From: Mesorhizobium loti
Lineage (GTDB): Bacteria > Pseudomonadota > Alphaproteobacteria > Rhizobiales > Rhizobiaceae
Assembly (NCBI RefSeq): GCF_013170705.1
Contig: NZ_CP033334.1
Coordinates: forward strand, 1,736,001-1,800,000
Length of the DNA: 64,000 nt
Direction: 5' to 3'
In this document: in pieces, positions 8,789 to 17,953 of the stretch
Layout of the letters: each line of letters opens with the position of its first letter
Position numbering within the stretch: the stretch's first letter is position 1
Made by a program: the position numbers and the translations under genes
Notes under the pieces: model-generated
What the model was told of the DNA's origin: nothing
What the model saw: only the letters and a program-made list of their open reading frames with translations
Database searches by the model: none

Positions 8789-9724
8789 ATGACATCACCG
8801 ATGTTTGAAAAGATCGCGCTGGTCGGCATCGGCCTGATCGGCTCGTCGCTGGCCCGCGTCATCCGCCGCGAGGGCCTTGCCGGCCACGTTGCCATCTCGA
8901 CCCGCAGCGCGGCGACGCTGGCGCGGGCGCGGGAGCTTGGGCTGGGTGATTCCTATACGACCGATGCGAGGGAAGCGGTCCGCGACGCCGATCTGATCAT
9001 CGTCTCGGTGCCGGTCGGCTCGTCCGGCGCGGTAGCGCAGGAGATCGCGCCGGCGCTGAAGAAGGGCGCGATCCTCACCGATGTCGGCTCGACCAAGGCC
9101 TCCGTCATCGCGCAGATGCAGCCGCACGTGCCCGATGGCGTCCATTTCATTCCCGGCCATCCGCTGGCGGGTACCGAGAAATCCGGACCGGATGCCGGTT
9201 TCGCCGACCTGTTCGACAATCGCTGGTGCATCTTCACGCCGCTGCCGGGCACCGATCCGGACGCGCTGGAGAAGCTGTCGGAATTCTGGCGCCGCTGCGG
9301 CGCCAACATCGACACGATGGACCCACAGCATCACGACATGACGCTCGCCATCGTTTCGCATTTGCCGCACATTATCGCCTACAACATCGTCGGCACCGCC
9401 GACGATCTGGAATCGGTGACCAAGACGGAAGTGATCAAATATTCCGCCTCCGGCTTTCGCGACTTCACGCGCCTGGCCGCCTCCGACCCGACCATGTGGC
9501 GGGACGTGTGTCTGCACAACAAGGATGCCATCCTCGAAATGCTGGCGCGGTTCTCGGAAGACCTGGCGTTCCTGCAGCGGGCGATCCGCTGGGGCGACGG
9601 CGACAAGCTGTTCGACCTGTTCACCCGCACCCGGGCCGTGCGTCGTTCGATCATCGAGGCGGGCCAGGACATCGACGTGCCCGATTTCGGCCGCCAGGCG
9701 GTGGAGCACCCGTCGAAGAATTAG
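8789..9724 (+). CDS. tyrC: Prephenate/arogenate (cyclohexadienyl) dehydrogenase
   Basis: NAD(P)-dependent oxidative decarboxylation in tyrosine synthesis. The 311-residue protein begins with a Rossmann fold (IALVGIGLIGSSLA), then DVGSTKASV, FIPGHPLAGTEKSGP (substrate loop with the catalytic histidine HPLAG) and the all-helical dimer domain with IVSHLPHIIAYN. No fused chorismate mutase or ACT domain is present. It forms a likely two-gene unit with hisC; the aminotransferase could supply the transamination step. Confidence 0.92.
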   Translation: MTSPMFEKIALVGIGLIGSSLARVIRREGLAGHVAISTRSAATLARARELGLGDSYTTDAREAVRDADLIIVSVPVGSSGAVAQEIAPALKKGAILTDVGSTKASVIAQMQPHVPDGVHFIPGHPLAGTEKSGPDAGFADLFDNRWCIFTPLPGTDPDALEKLSEFWRRCGANIDTMDPQHHDMTLAIVSHLPHIIAYNIVGTADDLESVTKTEVIKYSASGFRDFTRLAASDPTMWRDVCLHNKDAILEMLARFSEDLAFLQRAIRWGDGDKLFDLFTRTRAVRRSIIEAGQDIDVPDFGRQAVEHPSKN

Positions 9725-9778
9725 ATCTGTTCACCGCTTCACGGAAACGGCGAACCGCTCTAACTTTTTGTTTTAACA

Positions 9779-9845
9779 CAATTCCGAAGGGCAAAGCGCT
9801 ATGGGCTTTGCCCGGGAAAACCGTTTCACACTTTTCCTGGAATTG
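9779..9845. repeat. Palindromic intergenic repeat, family A (with extra hairpin)
   Basis: Ends are the inverted pair CAATTCC/GGAATTG, and the core AACGGTTTTCCC on the reverse strand matches two other copies in this window at 17221 and 32375. This copy carries a further insertion forming a 9-base stem GGGCAAAGC/GCTTTGCCC. It sits between the convergent ends of tyrC and the kinase gene, so it may also act as a terminator. Confidence 0.75.
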
Positions 9846-9846
9846 C

Positions 9847-10776
9847 TTAGGCTGTTTCAGGCCAGGTCGCCGCGACCATCGCCAGTGTCTCGGCCCGGTC
9901 CGGCGCGCCGAGCCTGCCGCCGAAGCGCAGGCACTTGAGCGCGGCGGCGGCACTGGCAAAGCGCATGGCCTGCTCGACCGGCATGGCTTCCGCCAGCCCG
10001 ACGGCAAAGGCGCCGTGAAAGACGTCGCCGGCGGCGAGCGTGTCGACCGCCCTGATCCTTGGCGCCGCGACATGGCGGGATGATCCCGCCGCGCGATCGA
10101 ACCACCAGGTGCCCGCCGCGCCGCCGGTGACCGCGACAAGGGCATCGGTGCGGGAGGCCATGTCGGTGCAGGCGGTCTCCAGATCCAGCGCCTGGCCGCA
10201 TATGATGCGGACCGCCGGCTCCGAGGCGACAATGTGCGAAGCCAGCGGCAACAGCTGCTCCAGCACCGCCAGCGGCGCGGTATCGGCGTCGAGAATCGCC
10301 GGCCGGCCGGCGGCGCGTGCCGCCTTCAGGGCAAGGGCCGCGGCACCCGGCCAGCGCACGTCGGCCAGCACGGCATCGAATGCCGCGATGTCGGCGAAAG
10401 GCAAAGAATCGGGATCGGTCTGGGCCAAACTGTCATAGAAAGGCACGATGATGCGTTCGCCATGGGCGTCGACCAGGATCGATGCCAGCGCCGAGCGGGC
10501 GCCGCTGACGCGGCGCACATAGCTGCAGTCGACGCCTTCGGCCTCGATCCCGGCAATCAGTTGATCGCCGACCGGATCATCGCCGGCACTCGCCCACAGC
10601 GACACGTCGGCGCCCAGGCGATGCGCGGCGCAGGCCGCGCTGGTGGCCATGCCAGAGGCGATCTGGACGCCGTCGGAGGCGATGAATTTTCCCTGATGCG
10701 CGGGCAGCGTCTCGACACGCAGAATGGTGTCCAGCGTCAGCGCGCCGACACTCAGGAGCCTCGCTGGTCTTGCCAT
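9847..10776 (-). CDS. PfkB-family carbohydrate kinase
   Basis: A 309-residue ribokinase-like protein. The N-terminal sugar-binding part has LLSVGALTLDTILRVETLP and SGMATSAACAAHRLGA (a variant of the GGxxxNxA glycine motif). The C-terminal signature is DTLAAGDVFHGAFAVGLAE, a slight variant of DTxGAGD with the catalytic aspartate kept. Sugar or nucleoside specificity cannot be told. The gene is 7 bases after the end of the DUF2125 gene on the same strand, so it is likely co-transcribed with it. Confidence 0.85.
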   Translation of the reverse strand: MARPARLLSVGALTLDTILRVETLPAHQGKFIASDGVQIASGMATSAACAAHRLGADVSLWASAGDDPVGDQLIAGIEAEGVDCSYVRRVSGARSALASILVDAHGERIIVPFYDSLAQTDPDSLPFADIAAFDAVLADVRWPGAAALALKAARAAGRPAILDADTAPLAVLEQLLPLASHIVASEPAVRIICGQALDLETACTDMASRTDALVAVTGGAAGTWWFDRAAGSSRHVAAPRIRAVDTLAAGDVFHGAFAVGLAEAMPVEQAMRFASAAAALKCLRFGGRLGAPDRAETLAMVAATWPETA

Positions 10777-10783
10777 GGCAGCG

Positions 10784-11782
10784 CTATTGAACCGGCTTGA
10801 TCTTGCCGAGCGGGATGAAGCCGAGCGAGGCCTTGCCCTTGACCACCTTCAGCGGCATCGATGGTTCGCTGCCGAGCAGCGCCAGAGCGGCAAAACCCTG
10901 TTCGATCGCGTTCTTCTGCTCGGGCATGGCGCCGGCAAGGATGGAGGCGACAGCCTTCGGATCCTTGATCCTGATCATCAGGTCGGCGTCGACAAGGCCT
11001 TCGGCATCGACCGACAACGGCCCGGAAACGGTAACCTTCGCCGTGCCCGACGACAAATCGAGGTTGCGAATATCGACCCTCTGGCCGCGCAGGCTCTTCA
11101 CCTGCGTTCCGATCAATGCGACGCCGTTCTTCAGCGTGGCATCGCCGCTGGCATCGAGCGCCGGCAGCACGCGCCCGCCGATCGCATCCGGGTCGATCTC
11201 CAGATCGGTGAAGCTGCCGACATAGTCGAGATCCACGCCGTTCGGCTGCAACTGGCCGGCCGCCCTGCCGGCGCTGAACAATTCCACCGGATCGGTGTCG
11301 TCGGCCGGATCGGTCTGGCCGGACAGCCCCTCCGCCTGCAGCGCGATGCGCCGCGGCAGCGGCCATGACAGTTTCACGTTGGCCTGCAGATTGTCCCAGT
11401 CGATCCACAGCGGCACCATGCCGGGGACGGAGGTCCTGAGCGGGCCGCGCAGATCGGCGACCGGCGACAAAGGCTGGATGATCTGGGCGACGGCATTGAA
11501 GGAGCCGGCCGAGGCCGCGATGTTCTTGGCATCGTCCTCATACGCCAAATTGTCGCAAGAGACGGCAAAGCTCAGGGGATAGCCGCTGACCTGGAGATTG
11601 GCGCAGCCGGCTTCGATGCCGCTCTTGTTGAGCGTGGCAACCGCCTTGTCGGCTTCAGCCCGCACCCTGCCGGCCAGGTAGAACCAGCCGCCGCTGTAGA
11701 TGGCAAACAGCACGACGACGAACGTCACAAGCCAGAACAGGCCGCGACGGGACTTTGGTTGGCGTTCGTCACTTGACGTCAT
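10784..11782 (-). CDS. DUF2125 domain protein, single N-terminal membrane anchor
   Basis: A 332-residue protein starting MTSSDERQPKSRRGLFWLV. One hydrophobic helix (about residues 13-33) anchors a large domain predicted to be periplasmic, with YPLSFAVSCDNL, VPGMVPLWIDWDNLQANV and SLGFIPLGKIKPVQ at the end. The shape matches DUF2125 proteins, common in alphaproteobacteria and without assigned role; the fold resembles AsmA-like envelope proteins, which is inference only. An in-frame start 47 codons upstream was rejected because it would extend back across the promoter of the divergent chaC gene. Confidence 0.8.
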   Translation of the reverse strand: MTSSDERQPKSRRGLFWLVTFVVVLFAIYSGGWFYLAGRVRAEADKAVATLNKSGIEAGCANLQVSGYPLSFAVSCDNLAYEDDAKNIAASAGSFNAVAQIIQPLSPVADLRGPLRTSVPGMVPLWIDWDNLQANVKLSWPLPRRIALQAEGLSGQTDPADDTDPVELFSAGRAAGQLQPNGVDLDYVGSFTDLEIDPDAIGGRVLPALDASGDATLKNGVALIGTQVKSLRGQRVDIRNLDLSSGTAKVTVSGPLSVDAEGLVDADLMIRIKDPKAVASILAGAMPEQKNAIEQGFAALALLGSEPSMPLKVVKGKASLGFIPLGKIKPVQ

Positions 11783-11937
11783 GCTTTGGCTCTCATTAAC
11801 GCATGGGTATTGGCGGACGGACCTTCGATTCCGACAACACTTGGCAGACAGAGACGAATAGGTAGCCGGGGACGGTTGGAAAAAACACCGGTTTCCGGTG
11901 CGGTGGTGCCATTCTTTTTGCAATCAGGCGCGGCGAT

Positions 11938-12459
11938 ATGGGCGATTTTTGGGTGTTTGGCTACGGTTCGCTGATCTGGCGGCCGGGTTTCGCGCATATC
12001 GAGACACGACGCGCCCAGCTGCACGGCTACCGCCGCTCGCTCTGCGTCTATTCCTTCGTGCATCGCGGCACGCGCCAGCGGCCCGGATTGGTGCTCGGCC
12101 TCGACCGTGGCGGCTCCTGCGTCGGCCTGGCTTTCCGTGTGCCCGGGGAATTGCGCGACGAGGTCATCGCCTATCTGCGCGAGCGTGAACTCGTCACATC
12201 GGTCTATCTCGAGCGCACCCTCAAGGTCCGGCTCGACGGCGGCGGTACGGTCGAAGCCGTGGCCTACATCGTCGACCGCAAACATGAGCAATATGCCGGC
12301 GCGCTGGACGCGGCGGAGGCGGCGGCGGTCGTGCGCGGCGCGGTCGGCCAGTCCGGCAACAATGAGGATTATGTTCTCAGCACGCTGAAGCATCTGGAAG
12401 CGCTCGGCATTCGCGACCATTGGCTGGAGGAGGTGGCGCGGGGGATAGCGCCTTTGTGA
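11938..12459 (+). CDS. chaC: Gamma-glutamylcyclotransferase, ChaC family
   Basis: Glutathione-degrading enzyme releasing 5-oxoproline and Cys-Gly. The 173-residue protein opens with VFGYGSLIWRPGF (the GYGSL substrate loop) and has LGLDRGGSCVGLAFRV, LEALGIRD and a catalytic-region SGNNEDYVLSTLKHL. Length and motifs fit ChaC rather than the shorter GGACT group. It diverges from the DUF2125 gene; the 155-base gap holds both promoters. Confidence 0.88.
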   Translation: MGDFWVFGYGSLIWRPGFAHIETRRAQLHGYRRSLCVYSFVHRGTRQRPGLVLGLDRGGSCVGLAFRVPGELRDEVIAYLRERELVTSVYLERTLKVRLDGGGTVEAVAYIVDRKHEQYAGALDAAEAAAVVRGAVGQSGNNEDYVLSTLKHLEALGIRDHWLEEVARGIAPL

Positions 12460-12582
12460 AGCGCTGGCTCTGCGGAAAAAGGCGGCCAGGCCTTTGATCT
12501 CGACGGGGCACGACCTAGCTTAGGGTCCGAACCCAGCCAGCGGGCGGCATCCGCCCGGTCTCAATCATCACGGAGATTCGTC

Positions 12583-13530
12583 TTGCAGAAACGCCGTCTC
12601 GGTCGCACCGACCTTTCCATCGCGCCGCTGGTTCTGGGCGGCAACGTCTTCGGCTGGACCGCCGACGAGAAGACCTCGTTCGACCTGCTTGATCGCTTCG
12701 TCGGCGGCGGACTCAACGCGATCGATACTGCGGACGCCTATTCGCGCTGGGTGCCGGGCAACGAGGGGGGTGAATCGGAAACCATCATCGGCAAATGGAT
12801 GAAGGACCGTGGCAACCGCGACAAGGTCGTGGTGATCACCAAGGTCGGCTCGGATATGGGGCAGGGCCACAAGGATCTGTCCGCCGCCTATATCGAGAAG
12901 GCCGTCGAAGCGTCGCTGAAGCGGCTGCAAACCGATTTCATCGACCTCTATCTGTCCCATTGGCCGGATCCGGCCACGCCCTATGAGGAAACCCTCGGCG
13001 CCTACGAGAAGCTGCTTGCCAAGGGTAAGGTCCGCCATATCGGCTGCTCGAACCTCGACGCCGGCCAGTTGCGCGCCGCACTCGATGTGGCGAGCCTGCG
13101 CAGCCTGCCGCGCTACGAGGTGCTGCAGCCGGAATACAATCTCTACGATCGTTCCTCCTTCGACGGGCCGTTGCGCGATCTGTGCGTGGCCGAGGATATC
13201 GGCGTCATCACTTATTTCAGCCTGGCCAAGGGTTTTCTGAGCGGCAAATACCGCAGCGAGGCCGATCTTGGCCAAAGCGAGCGCGGCGGCGGGGTCAAGG
13301 ACTACCTCAATGCGCGCGGCATGCGCATTCTGGCCGCTCTCGATGCCATATCCGCCAAGCATTCGGCGAAGCAGGCGGAAGTCGCCCTTGCCTGGGTTAT
13401 CGCGCGGCCAGGCGTCACCGCGCCGATTGCCAGCGCCACCAAGCCCAGTCAGATGGACAGCCTGATCAAGGCGGCGTCGTTGAAATTGACCGCCGACGAC
13501 ATGGCCGAACTCGACAGAGCGAGCGGCTGA
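12583..13530 (+). CDS. Aldo/keto reductase
   Basis: A 315-residue NADPH-dependent TIM-barrel oxidoreductase. Seen are LGRTDLSIAPLVLGGNVFGW at the start, NAIDTADAY (catalytic Asp/Tyr), VVVITKVG (lysine), DFIDLYLSHWPD (histidine) and a C-terminal cofactor loop ASATKPSQ. It starts at a TTG, seven bases after a CGGAG ribosome site; no ATG in frame gives a full domain. Physiological substrate unknown. Confidence 0.88.
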   Translation: MQKRRLGRTDLSIAPLVLGGNVFGWTADEKTSFDLLDRFVGGGLNAIDTADAYSRWVPGNEGGESETIIGKWMKDRGNRDKVVVITKVGSDMGQGHKDLSAAYIEKAVEASLKRLQTDFIDLYLSHWPDPATPYEETLGAYEKLLAKGKVRHIGCSNLDAGQLRAALDVASLRSLPRYEVLQPEYNLYDRSSFDGPLRDLCVAEDIGVITYFSLAKGFLSGKYRSEADLGQSERGGGVKDYLNARGMRILAALDAISAKHSAKQAEVALAWVIARPGVTAPIASATKPSQMDSLIKAASLKLTADDMAELDRASG

Positions 13531-13620
13531 GGTTTCGGTCGTCGCTGTACGCACGAACGTCCAAGACCATGCCCCTGTCTTGCCATAGCGTCCTGCGCTC
13601 GTGGCAAGACAGGGGGCGCA

Positions 13621-14247
13621 ATGACTGAACCGCTTCTCTCGCAACCGCAACTCTGGCGTCCGCTGCTCGCTCTGGTCTTGGCCGCCACGGTGGTCATGGG
13701 CAGTCCGGGTCCGGCAACGATAAGCGTTACGGCTGTTGGCGCGGCCTTCGGCCTGCGCGATTCGCTACGCTACACCTGCGGGATCGTTCTTGGCACGGCC
13801 GCCGTCTTGCTCGTTGTGGCGACAGGGATCGTGGCGGTGCTCGGGTCGATGCCGAGGCTGGCGCCGGTGCTGGTTGTCGCGTCCGCCGCCTACATCCTCT
13901 ATCTCGCCTTCAAGATCGCTACGGCACCGCCCTTGGCGGCGCGCACGGCCGAGGCCGCGCGACCGACCTGGCTGGCCGGGTTTCTGCTGGCGGTCGCCAA
14001 CCCGAAAGCCTATGTGGCGATCGCCGCTGTGTTTGCCGGCGCCTCGTCGAAGCAGGGTGCGGCAGAGCTTGGCCCATGGCTGAAGCTGGCGGTTCTGGCA
14101 GGGATGATCGTTGTCATCCACGCAGTGTGGCTTCTCGCCGGTGCGGCGTTCGCGCGCTTCCTGCGCAGGCCTGTCACTTCCCGGATCATCAACCTGGTTT
14201 TTGCCGCGACACTGGTGCTGACCACGGTGCTGGCTGTTTACGGCTGA
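13621..14247 (+). CDS. LysE/RhtB family amino-acid exporter
   Basis: A 208-residue inner-membrane protein with about six hydrophobic segments. It carries the family marker MGSPGPATISVTAVGAAFG near the N-terminus and FLLAVANPKAYVAIAAVF in the middle. Proteins of this family export amino acids or related metabolites; the substrate is not predictable. It stands alone between an aldo/keto reductase and a convergent acyltransferase gene. Confidence 0.88.
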   Translation: MTEPLLSQPQLWRPLLALVLAATVVMGSPGPATISVTAVGAAFGLRDSLRYTCGIVLGTAAVLLVVATGIVAVLGSMPRLAPVLVVASAAYILYLAFKIATAPPLAARTAEAARPTWLAGFLLAVANPKAYVAIAAVFAGASSKQGAAELGPWLKLAVLAGMIVVIHAVWLLAGAAFARFLRRPVTSRIINLVFAATLVLTTVLAVYG

Positions 14248-14266
14248 TTGCCCGGCTGGAGGGCCT

Positions 14267-15055
14267 TCATGGCTTCGCGCCGAGTTCCCGCAGCCGCTTC
14301 ACCGCCGCTGGCGGCAGGGCCGGCGGGTTGGGTGCGCGCGATGCCTCGATGAGAATCTGATCGCAGGCGGCTTCCGTCTCGCCGATTAGCCGCGCCATGA
14401 ACTCGTCCTTGCCGAGGCCCGGCGGAATCGGCGGCAGGAACCGCGCCTTGATGGTGCCGGGATAGCGCAGGAACTTGCGGCGCGGCCAATAGAGGCCGGC
14501 GACATGGGCGACCGGCACCACCGGAACACCAAGCTGCGCGTAGATTTCGACGATGCCGTATTTGTAGGCGGGCTCGTCGCCCGGCGCCCGGCGCGTGCCC
14601 TCGGGATAGATGATCAGCTGGCGTGGGTTGCGCGCCATCTCTTCCTTGGTCGCCGCGACCACCGCCTTCAGCGCCTTGGAGCGGCTGCCGCGATCGACCG
14701 GGATCATGCGCATCTTCATGATGTACCAGCCGAAGAACGGGATCCAGGTCAACTCGCGCTTGAGGATGTAGAGCGGGTCCTCGAGGAAAGGAAAGAAGGC
14801 GATGGCATCCCAGAACGACTGGTGCTTCGGCGCCAGGATGAAGGAGCCTTCGGGCAGGTTTTCCTGCCCGGTGATGTCGTTTCTGGTGCCGGCGATCTTG
14901 TCATAGAGCCACATGCAGCTGCGCGACCAGAATTTCGGCACGAACCAGGCGCGGTGGCGGGGCGACAGGAAATAGTATGGGGTCCAGAGGATCATCTGGA
15001 CGATCAGATTGACGTAGAAGACGAAGTTGAACGCCAGCGATCTGACATAGAGCAT
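14267..15055 (-). CDS. plsC: 1-acyl-sn-glycerol-3-phosphate acyltransferase (PlsC-like)
   Basis: A 262-residue membrane-associated acyltransferase making phosphatidic acid. The N-terminus is hydrophobic. The catalytic HX4D motif is in LAPKHQSFWDAIAFF, followed by FGWYIMKMRMIPVDRGS and the substrate-binding IIYPEGTR. Rhizobia carry several PlsC paralogues, so it may act on ornithine lipid or another lyso-lipid. Converges with the LysE gene with a 19-base gap. Confidence 0.85.
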   Translation of the reverse strand: MLYVRSLAFNFVFYVNLIVQMILWTPYYFLSPRHRAWFVPKFWSRSCMWLYDKIAGTRNDITGQENLPEGSFILAPKHQSFWDAIAFFPFLEDPLYILKRELTWIPFFGWYIMKMRMIPVDRGSRSKALKAVVAATKEEMARNPRQLIIYPEGTRRAPGDEPAYKYGIVEIYAQLGVPVVPVAHVAGLYWPRRKFLRYPGTIKARFLPPIPPGLGKDEFMARLIGETEAACDQILIEASRAPNPPALPPAAVKRLRELGAKP

Positions 15056-15132
15056 GGGGGAGGTCCGGTGAGGAAGTGTGCGTTGGTTACACCAAGCAGC
15101 GGCAAAAAGGAAACAGGGCGATGCGGCTCATA

Positions 15133-16038
15133 CTACCAGGTCGCCTGCGCCAGACATTCCCTCAGGCGTGGGGCGGCAAAGTCGAGGAATGCGCGCAGTT
15201 TCACCGGTAGCCGGCCCTGGCCGGCGTGCACCAGGTTTACCGGCCACGGCTCGGGCTCGAAATCCCTGAGCACGGGCCGCAACGTTCCTGAGCGTACAGC
15301 GGCGACGATCTGGTAGGAAAGCACGCGCGTCATCCCGACACCGGCAATAGCGGCATCGATCGCCGCCTCCGCTGTATTGACCCGCAGCCTTGAGCGGACC
15401 AGGACAGGAACGTCGGCCTTTTCCACTGCGAAGGTCCAGGTGGCGAGTGAGCCAAGGCCTTCGAAGGTGACGCAGCTGTGCGTCTCGAGATCTCCTGGAG
15501 TCTTCGGCGTGCCATGCTCGGACAGATAGGCGGGACTTGCACAGACAACATGACGGATCGAGCCGACACCGATGGCAACCATGCGCGAGTCCGGCAGCCG
15601 GCCGATGCGGATGGCGAGGTCGATATGATCCTCGGCCAACTGGACTATCCTGTCGCCAAGCGTCAGGCGGATATCCACTTGCGGGTACGCGGCGAGAAAC
15701 GCGGTGACGATCGGCAGCACGTGCAGTCGGCCGAAGACGATCGGCGCGGTGATGATCAATTCGCCGGTCGGGGCGCTGTATTCGCCGCCGGCAACGCGTT
15801 CGGCCTCGCCGACCTCGTCGAGGATGCGGCGGCAGGCGGCAAGATAGGCGTCGCCTGCGTCGGTCAGCGTCAGCCGGCGTGTCGAGCGGTTCAGCAGACG
15901 TGTCTGGAGATGCCGTTCCAGATCTGAGACCTTGCGGCTGACGGTCGCAAGCGGAATGCCCGAACGGCGTGCGGCGGCCGAAAGGCTGCCGGCCTCCACC
16001 GTCGCGACGAAAAGGGACATGGCCTCGAGGCGATCCAT
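15133..16038 (-). CDS. LysR-family transcriptional regulator
   Basis: A 301-residue regulator. The N-terminal helix-turn-helix reads MDRLEAMSLFVATVEAGSLS then AARRSGIPLATVSRKVSDLE, and the effector domain follows with LIITAPIVFGRLHVLPIV. Start MDRLEAM is the family norm; upstream in-frame starts would overlap the divergent gene. It is divergent from an AhpD-like gene by 100 bases, the usual arrangement for a LysR protein and its target. Confidence 0.9.
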   Translation of the reverse strand: MDRLEAMSLFVATVEAGSLSAAARRSGIPLATVSRKVSDLERHLQTRLLNRSTRRLTLTDAGDAYLAACRRILDEVGEAERVAGGEYSAPTGELIITAPIVFGRLHVLPIVTAFLAAYPQVDIRLTLGDRIVQLAEDHIDLAIRIGRLPDSRMVAIGVGSIRHVVCASPAYLSEHGTPKTPGDLETHSCVTFEGLGSLATWTFAVEKADVPVLVRSRLRVNTAEAAIDAAIAGVGMTRVLSYQIVAAVRSGTLRPVLRDFEPEPWPVNLVHAGQGRLPVKLRAFLDFAAPRLRECLAQATW

Positions 16039-16138
16039 CGTTTCTACCAGAAATTGGAAGGATTGATTGCAAATATGCCATCTACATCCGGCAAGTGGAA
16101 GAGCGCAAATAGGCGGTGTGACCAACAGGGATATCGCA
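16039..16138. promoter_or_regulatory. Divergent regulatory region, LysR / AhpD-like gene
   Basis: One hundred bases separate the start codons of the LysR regulator and the CMD-family gene. This is where the regulator would be expected to bind. I see no clear T-N11-A dyad that I would call an operator. Confidence 0.4.
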
Positions 16139-16690
16139 ATGCCGCGCATCACCACGCCATCGTCCATCGCCGCCGCTCCCACGGCAACGCAACCCATGTT
16201 GCAGGCTGTCGAGAAGCAACTCGGCGTCGTGCCGAACCTGTTTCGAATGGTTGCCAACAGTCCAGCCGCGCTCGAAGGCTATCTCGGCATGTCGGGGGCG
16301 CTGGCCAAGGGCCGGTTGCCTGCGTCGACACGCGAGCGCATCGCGCTGGCGGTCGCCGAGATCAATGGCTGCAGCTACTGCCTGTCCGCACACACCTACC
16401 TTGGCAAGAACCTCGCCCGGCTCGACGATGCCGAGATGCTCGCCAACCGCCACGGTGGCTCCACGGACCCCAAGGCGGGCGCGGCGGTGCGTTTTGCCGC
16501 CAGGGTTGCGCATAGTCGCGGCCATATCGGCGACGAGGATCTCTCCGCCGTCAGGCTGGCAGGCTACGACGATGGAGAGATCATCGAGATCGTCCAGCAT
16601 GTCGCCCTGAACGTCTGGACCAACTATATCAATGAAGTCGCCCAGACCGAGATCGATTTTCCGGTTGTTTCTATCCGCGATGCTGCCTGA
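16139..16690 (+). CDS. Carboxymuconolactone decarboxylase family protein, AhpD-like peroxidase
   Basis: A 183-residue helical protein. The core run [20 protein letters not shown] contains the CxxC...H redox motif of AhpD-like alkylhydroperoxidases, and the surrounding pattern ([22 protein letters not shown]) matches uncharacterised peroxidase-related CMD proteins. It probably reduces peroxides through the CxxC pair. It is divergent from a LysR gene and followed by DUF1348 and PPOX-like genes on the same strand, suggesting a small stress-response set. Confidence 0.88.
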   Translation: MPRITTPSSIAAAPTATQPMLQAVEKQLGVVPNLFRMVANSPAALEGYLGMSGALAKGRLPASTRERIALAVAEINGCSYCLSAHTYLGKNLARLDDAEMLANRHGGSTDPKAGAAVRFAARVAHSRGHIGDEDLSAVRLAGYDDGEIIEIVQHVALNVWTNYINEVAQTEIDFPVVSIRDAA

Positions 16691-16748
16691 AACCGGAAAG
16701 GGCATGCGGTGTCCGCCGGTCCCACCCTTCACGCCGCAGAGGATTCCC

Positions 16749-17219
16749 ATGTCTGAAAGCCGCCCGCCGCTTCCGCCCTTCACCGCCGAAACAGCCGCGC
16801 AGAAGGCGCGCACGGCCGAGGATGCCTGGAATTCACGCGATCCGGCGCGGGTCGCGCTTGCCTACACGACCGACAGCCGCTGGCGCAACCGCGCTGAATT
16901 CCTGCAAGGTCGCGATGCCATCCAGGCTTTCCTGACGCGCAAATGGAGCCGCGAGCTCGATTATCGACTGATCAAGGAAGTCTGGGCTTTCCACGGCAAC
17001 CGCATCGCCGTGCGCTTCGCCTATGAATGGCACGACGACAGCGGTTCATGGTTCCGCAGCCATGGCAACGAGAACTGGGAGTTCGACGAGCACGGGCTGA
17101 TGCGCCTGCGCATCGCGAGCATCAACGACCTGCCGATCGCGGAAGCCGACCGTAAATATCACTGGCCGCTCGGGCGCCGCCCGGATGATCACCCAACATT
17201 GTCGGAGCTCGGGCTTTAG
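16749..17219 (+). CDS. DUF1348 family protein (NTF2-like fold)
   Basis: A 156-residue protein starting [11 protein letters not shown]. Family markers are [20 protein letters not shown] then [35 protein letters not shown] and [18 protein letters not shown]1348 proteins have an NTF2-like cone fold and unknown activity. It follows the AhpD-like gene after 58 bases and is probably in its transcript. The stop codon is followed at once by a palindromic repeat. Confidence 0.85.
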   Translation: MSESRPPLPPFTAETAAQKARTAEDAWNSRDPARVALAYTTDSRWRNRAEFLQGRDAIQAFLTRKWSRELDYRLIKEVWAFHGNRIAVRFAYEWHDDSGSWFRSHGNENWEFDEHGLMRLRIASINDLPIAEADRKYHWPLGRRPDDHPTLSELGL

Positions 17220-17220
17220 A

Positions 17221-17263
17221 GCAATTCCGGGAAAAGTGCGAAACGGTTTCCCACAGGAATTGC
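17221..17263. repeat. Palindromic intergenic repeat, family A
   Basis: A 43-base element with inverted ends GCAATTCC/GGAATTGC and core GAAACGGTTTCCC, starting one base after the DUF1348 stop codon. It has the same length and layout as the copy at 32375 and matches the core of the copy at 9779. Confidence 0.8.
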
Positions 17264-17304
17264 GCCAACCGCCGCAAGCCCCGCCCCATGCAAGGAGGCT
17301 TTCG

Positions 17305-17937
17305 ATGAACGCACATGCTTTTGCCAGCGACGTCGCCTTCACGCCGACCGTCAAGGCGATCCAGACGCGCAAGGGCTCGCGCCAGTCCTACTCCCGCGTC
17401 GAGGAGCGCGGTGGCTGGAAATCGGTGATCACGCCGGACCTTGCCGCCTTCATCGAGATGCAGACCAGCGTCTTCCTGTCGACGGCCAATGGCGATGGCC
17501 AGCCGTATATCCAGCATCGCGGCGGGCCGGCCGGCTTTCTCAAGGTGCTCGACGAAAAGACGATCGGCTTCGCGGATTTTTCCGGCAACAGGCAGTTCAT
17601 CACGCAGGGCAACCTGGCCGACAACCCACGCGCCTTTCTGTTCCTGATCGACTATATGCTGCGCCAGCGTATCAAGATCTGGGGTACGGCGCGCGTGGTA
17701 GAAGACGATGCCGAGTTGATGGCCAAGCTGATGCCGCAGGATTACAAGGCTCGTCCCGAGCAGGTCATCCTGTTCACCGTCTCGGCATGGGATGCCAACT
17801 GCCCGCAACATATTCCGCAGCGTTTCGAGGCCGCCGATGTCGCGGCAGCGCTTGGTGAACGCGACAAGCGTATCCAGCACCTCGAGCAGGAGATCGCGCG
17901 CCTGAAGCAGGCGTCGACGGGGACAGACAAGGAATGA
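17305..17937 (+). CDS. Pyridoxamine 5'-phosphate oxidase-like flavin protein
   Basis: A 210-residue protein preceded by an AAGGAGG ribosome site. It has the split-barrel flavin-binding pattern FLSTANGDGQPYIQHRGGPA, IGFADFSGNRQFITQGNLAD and IWGTARVVEDD. The C-terminus (GERDKRIQHLEQEIARLKQ) is a short predicted coiled coil, which may serve dimerisation. Family members bind FMN, F420 or heme, and the reaction here is unknown. It lies after the AhpD-like and DUF1348 genes, with a palindromic repeat between. Confidence 0.82.
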   Translation: MNAHAFASDVAFTPTVKAIQTRKGSRQSYSRVEERGGWKSVITPDLAAFIEMQTSVFLSTANGDGQPYIQHRGGPAGFLKVLDEKTIGFADFSGNRQFITQGNLADNPRAFLFLIDYMLRQRIKIWGTARVVEDDAELMAKLMPQDYKARPEQVILFTVSAWDANCPQHIPQRFEAADVAAALGERDKRIQHLEQEIARLKQASTGTDKE

Positions 17938-17953
17938 CGGTACAGCCGAGGGG

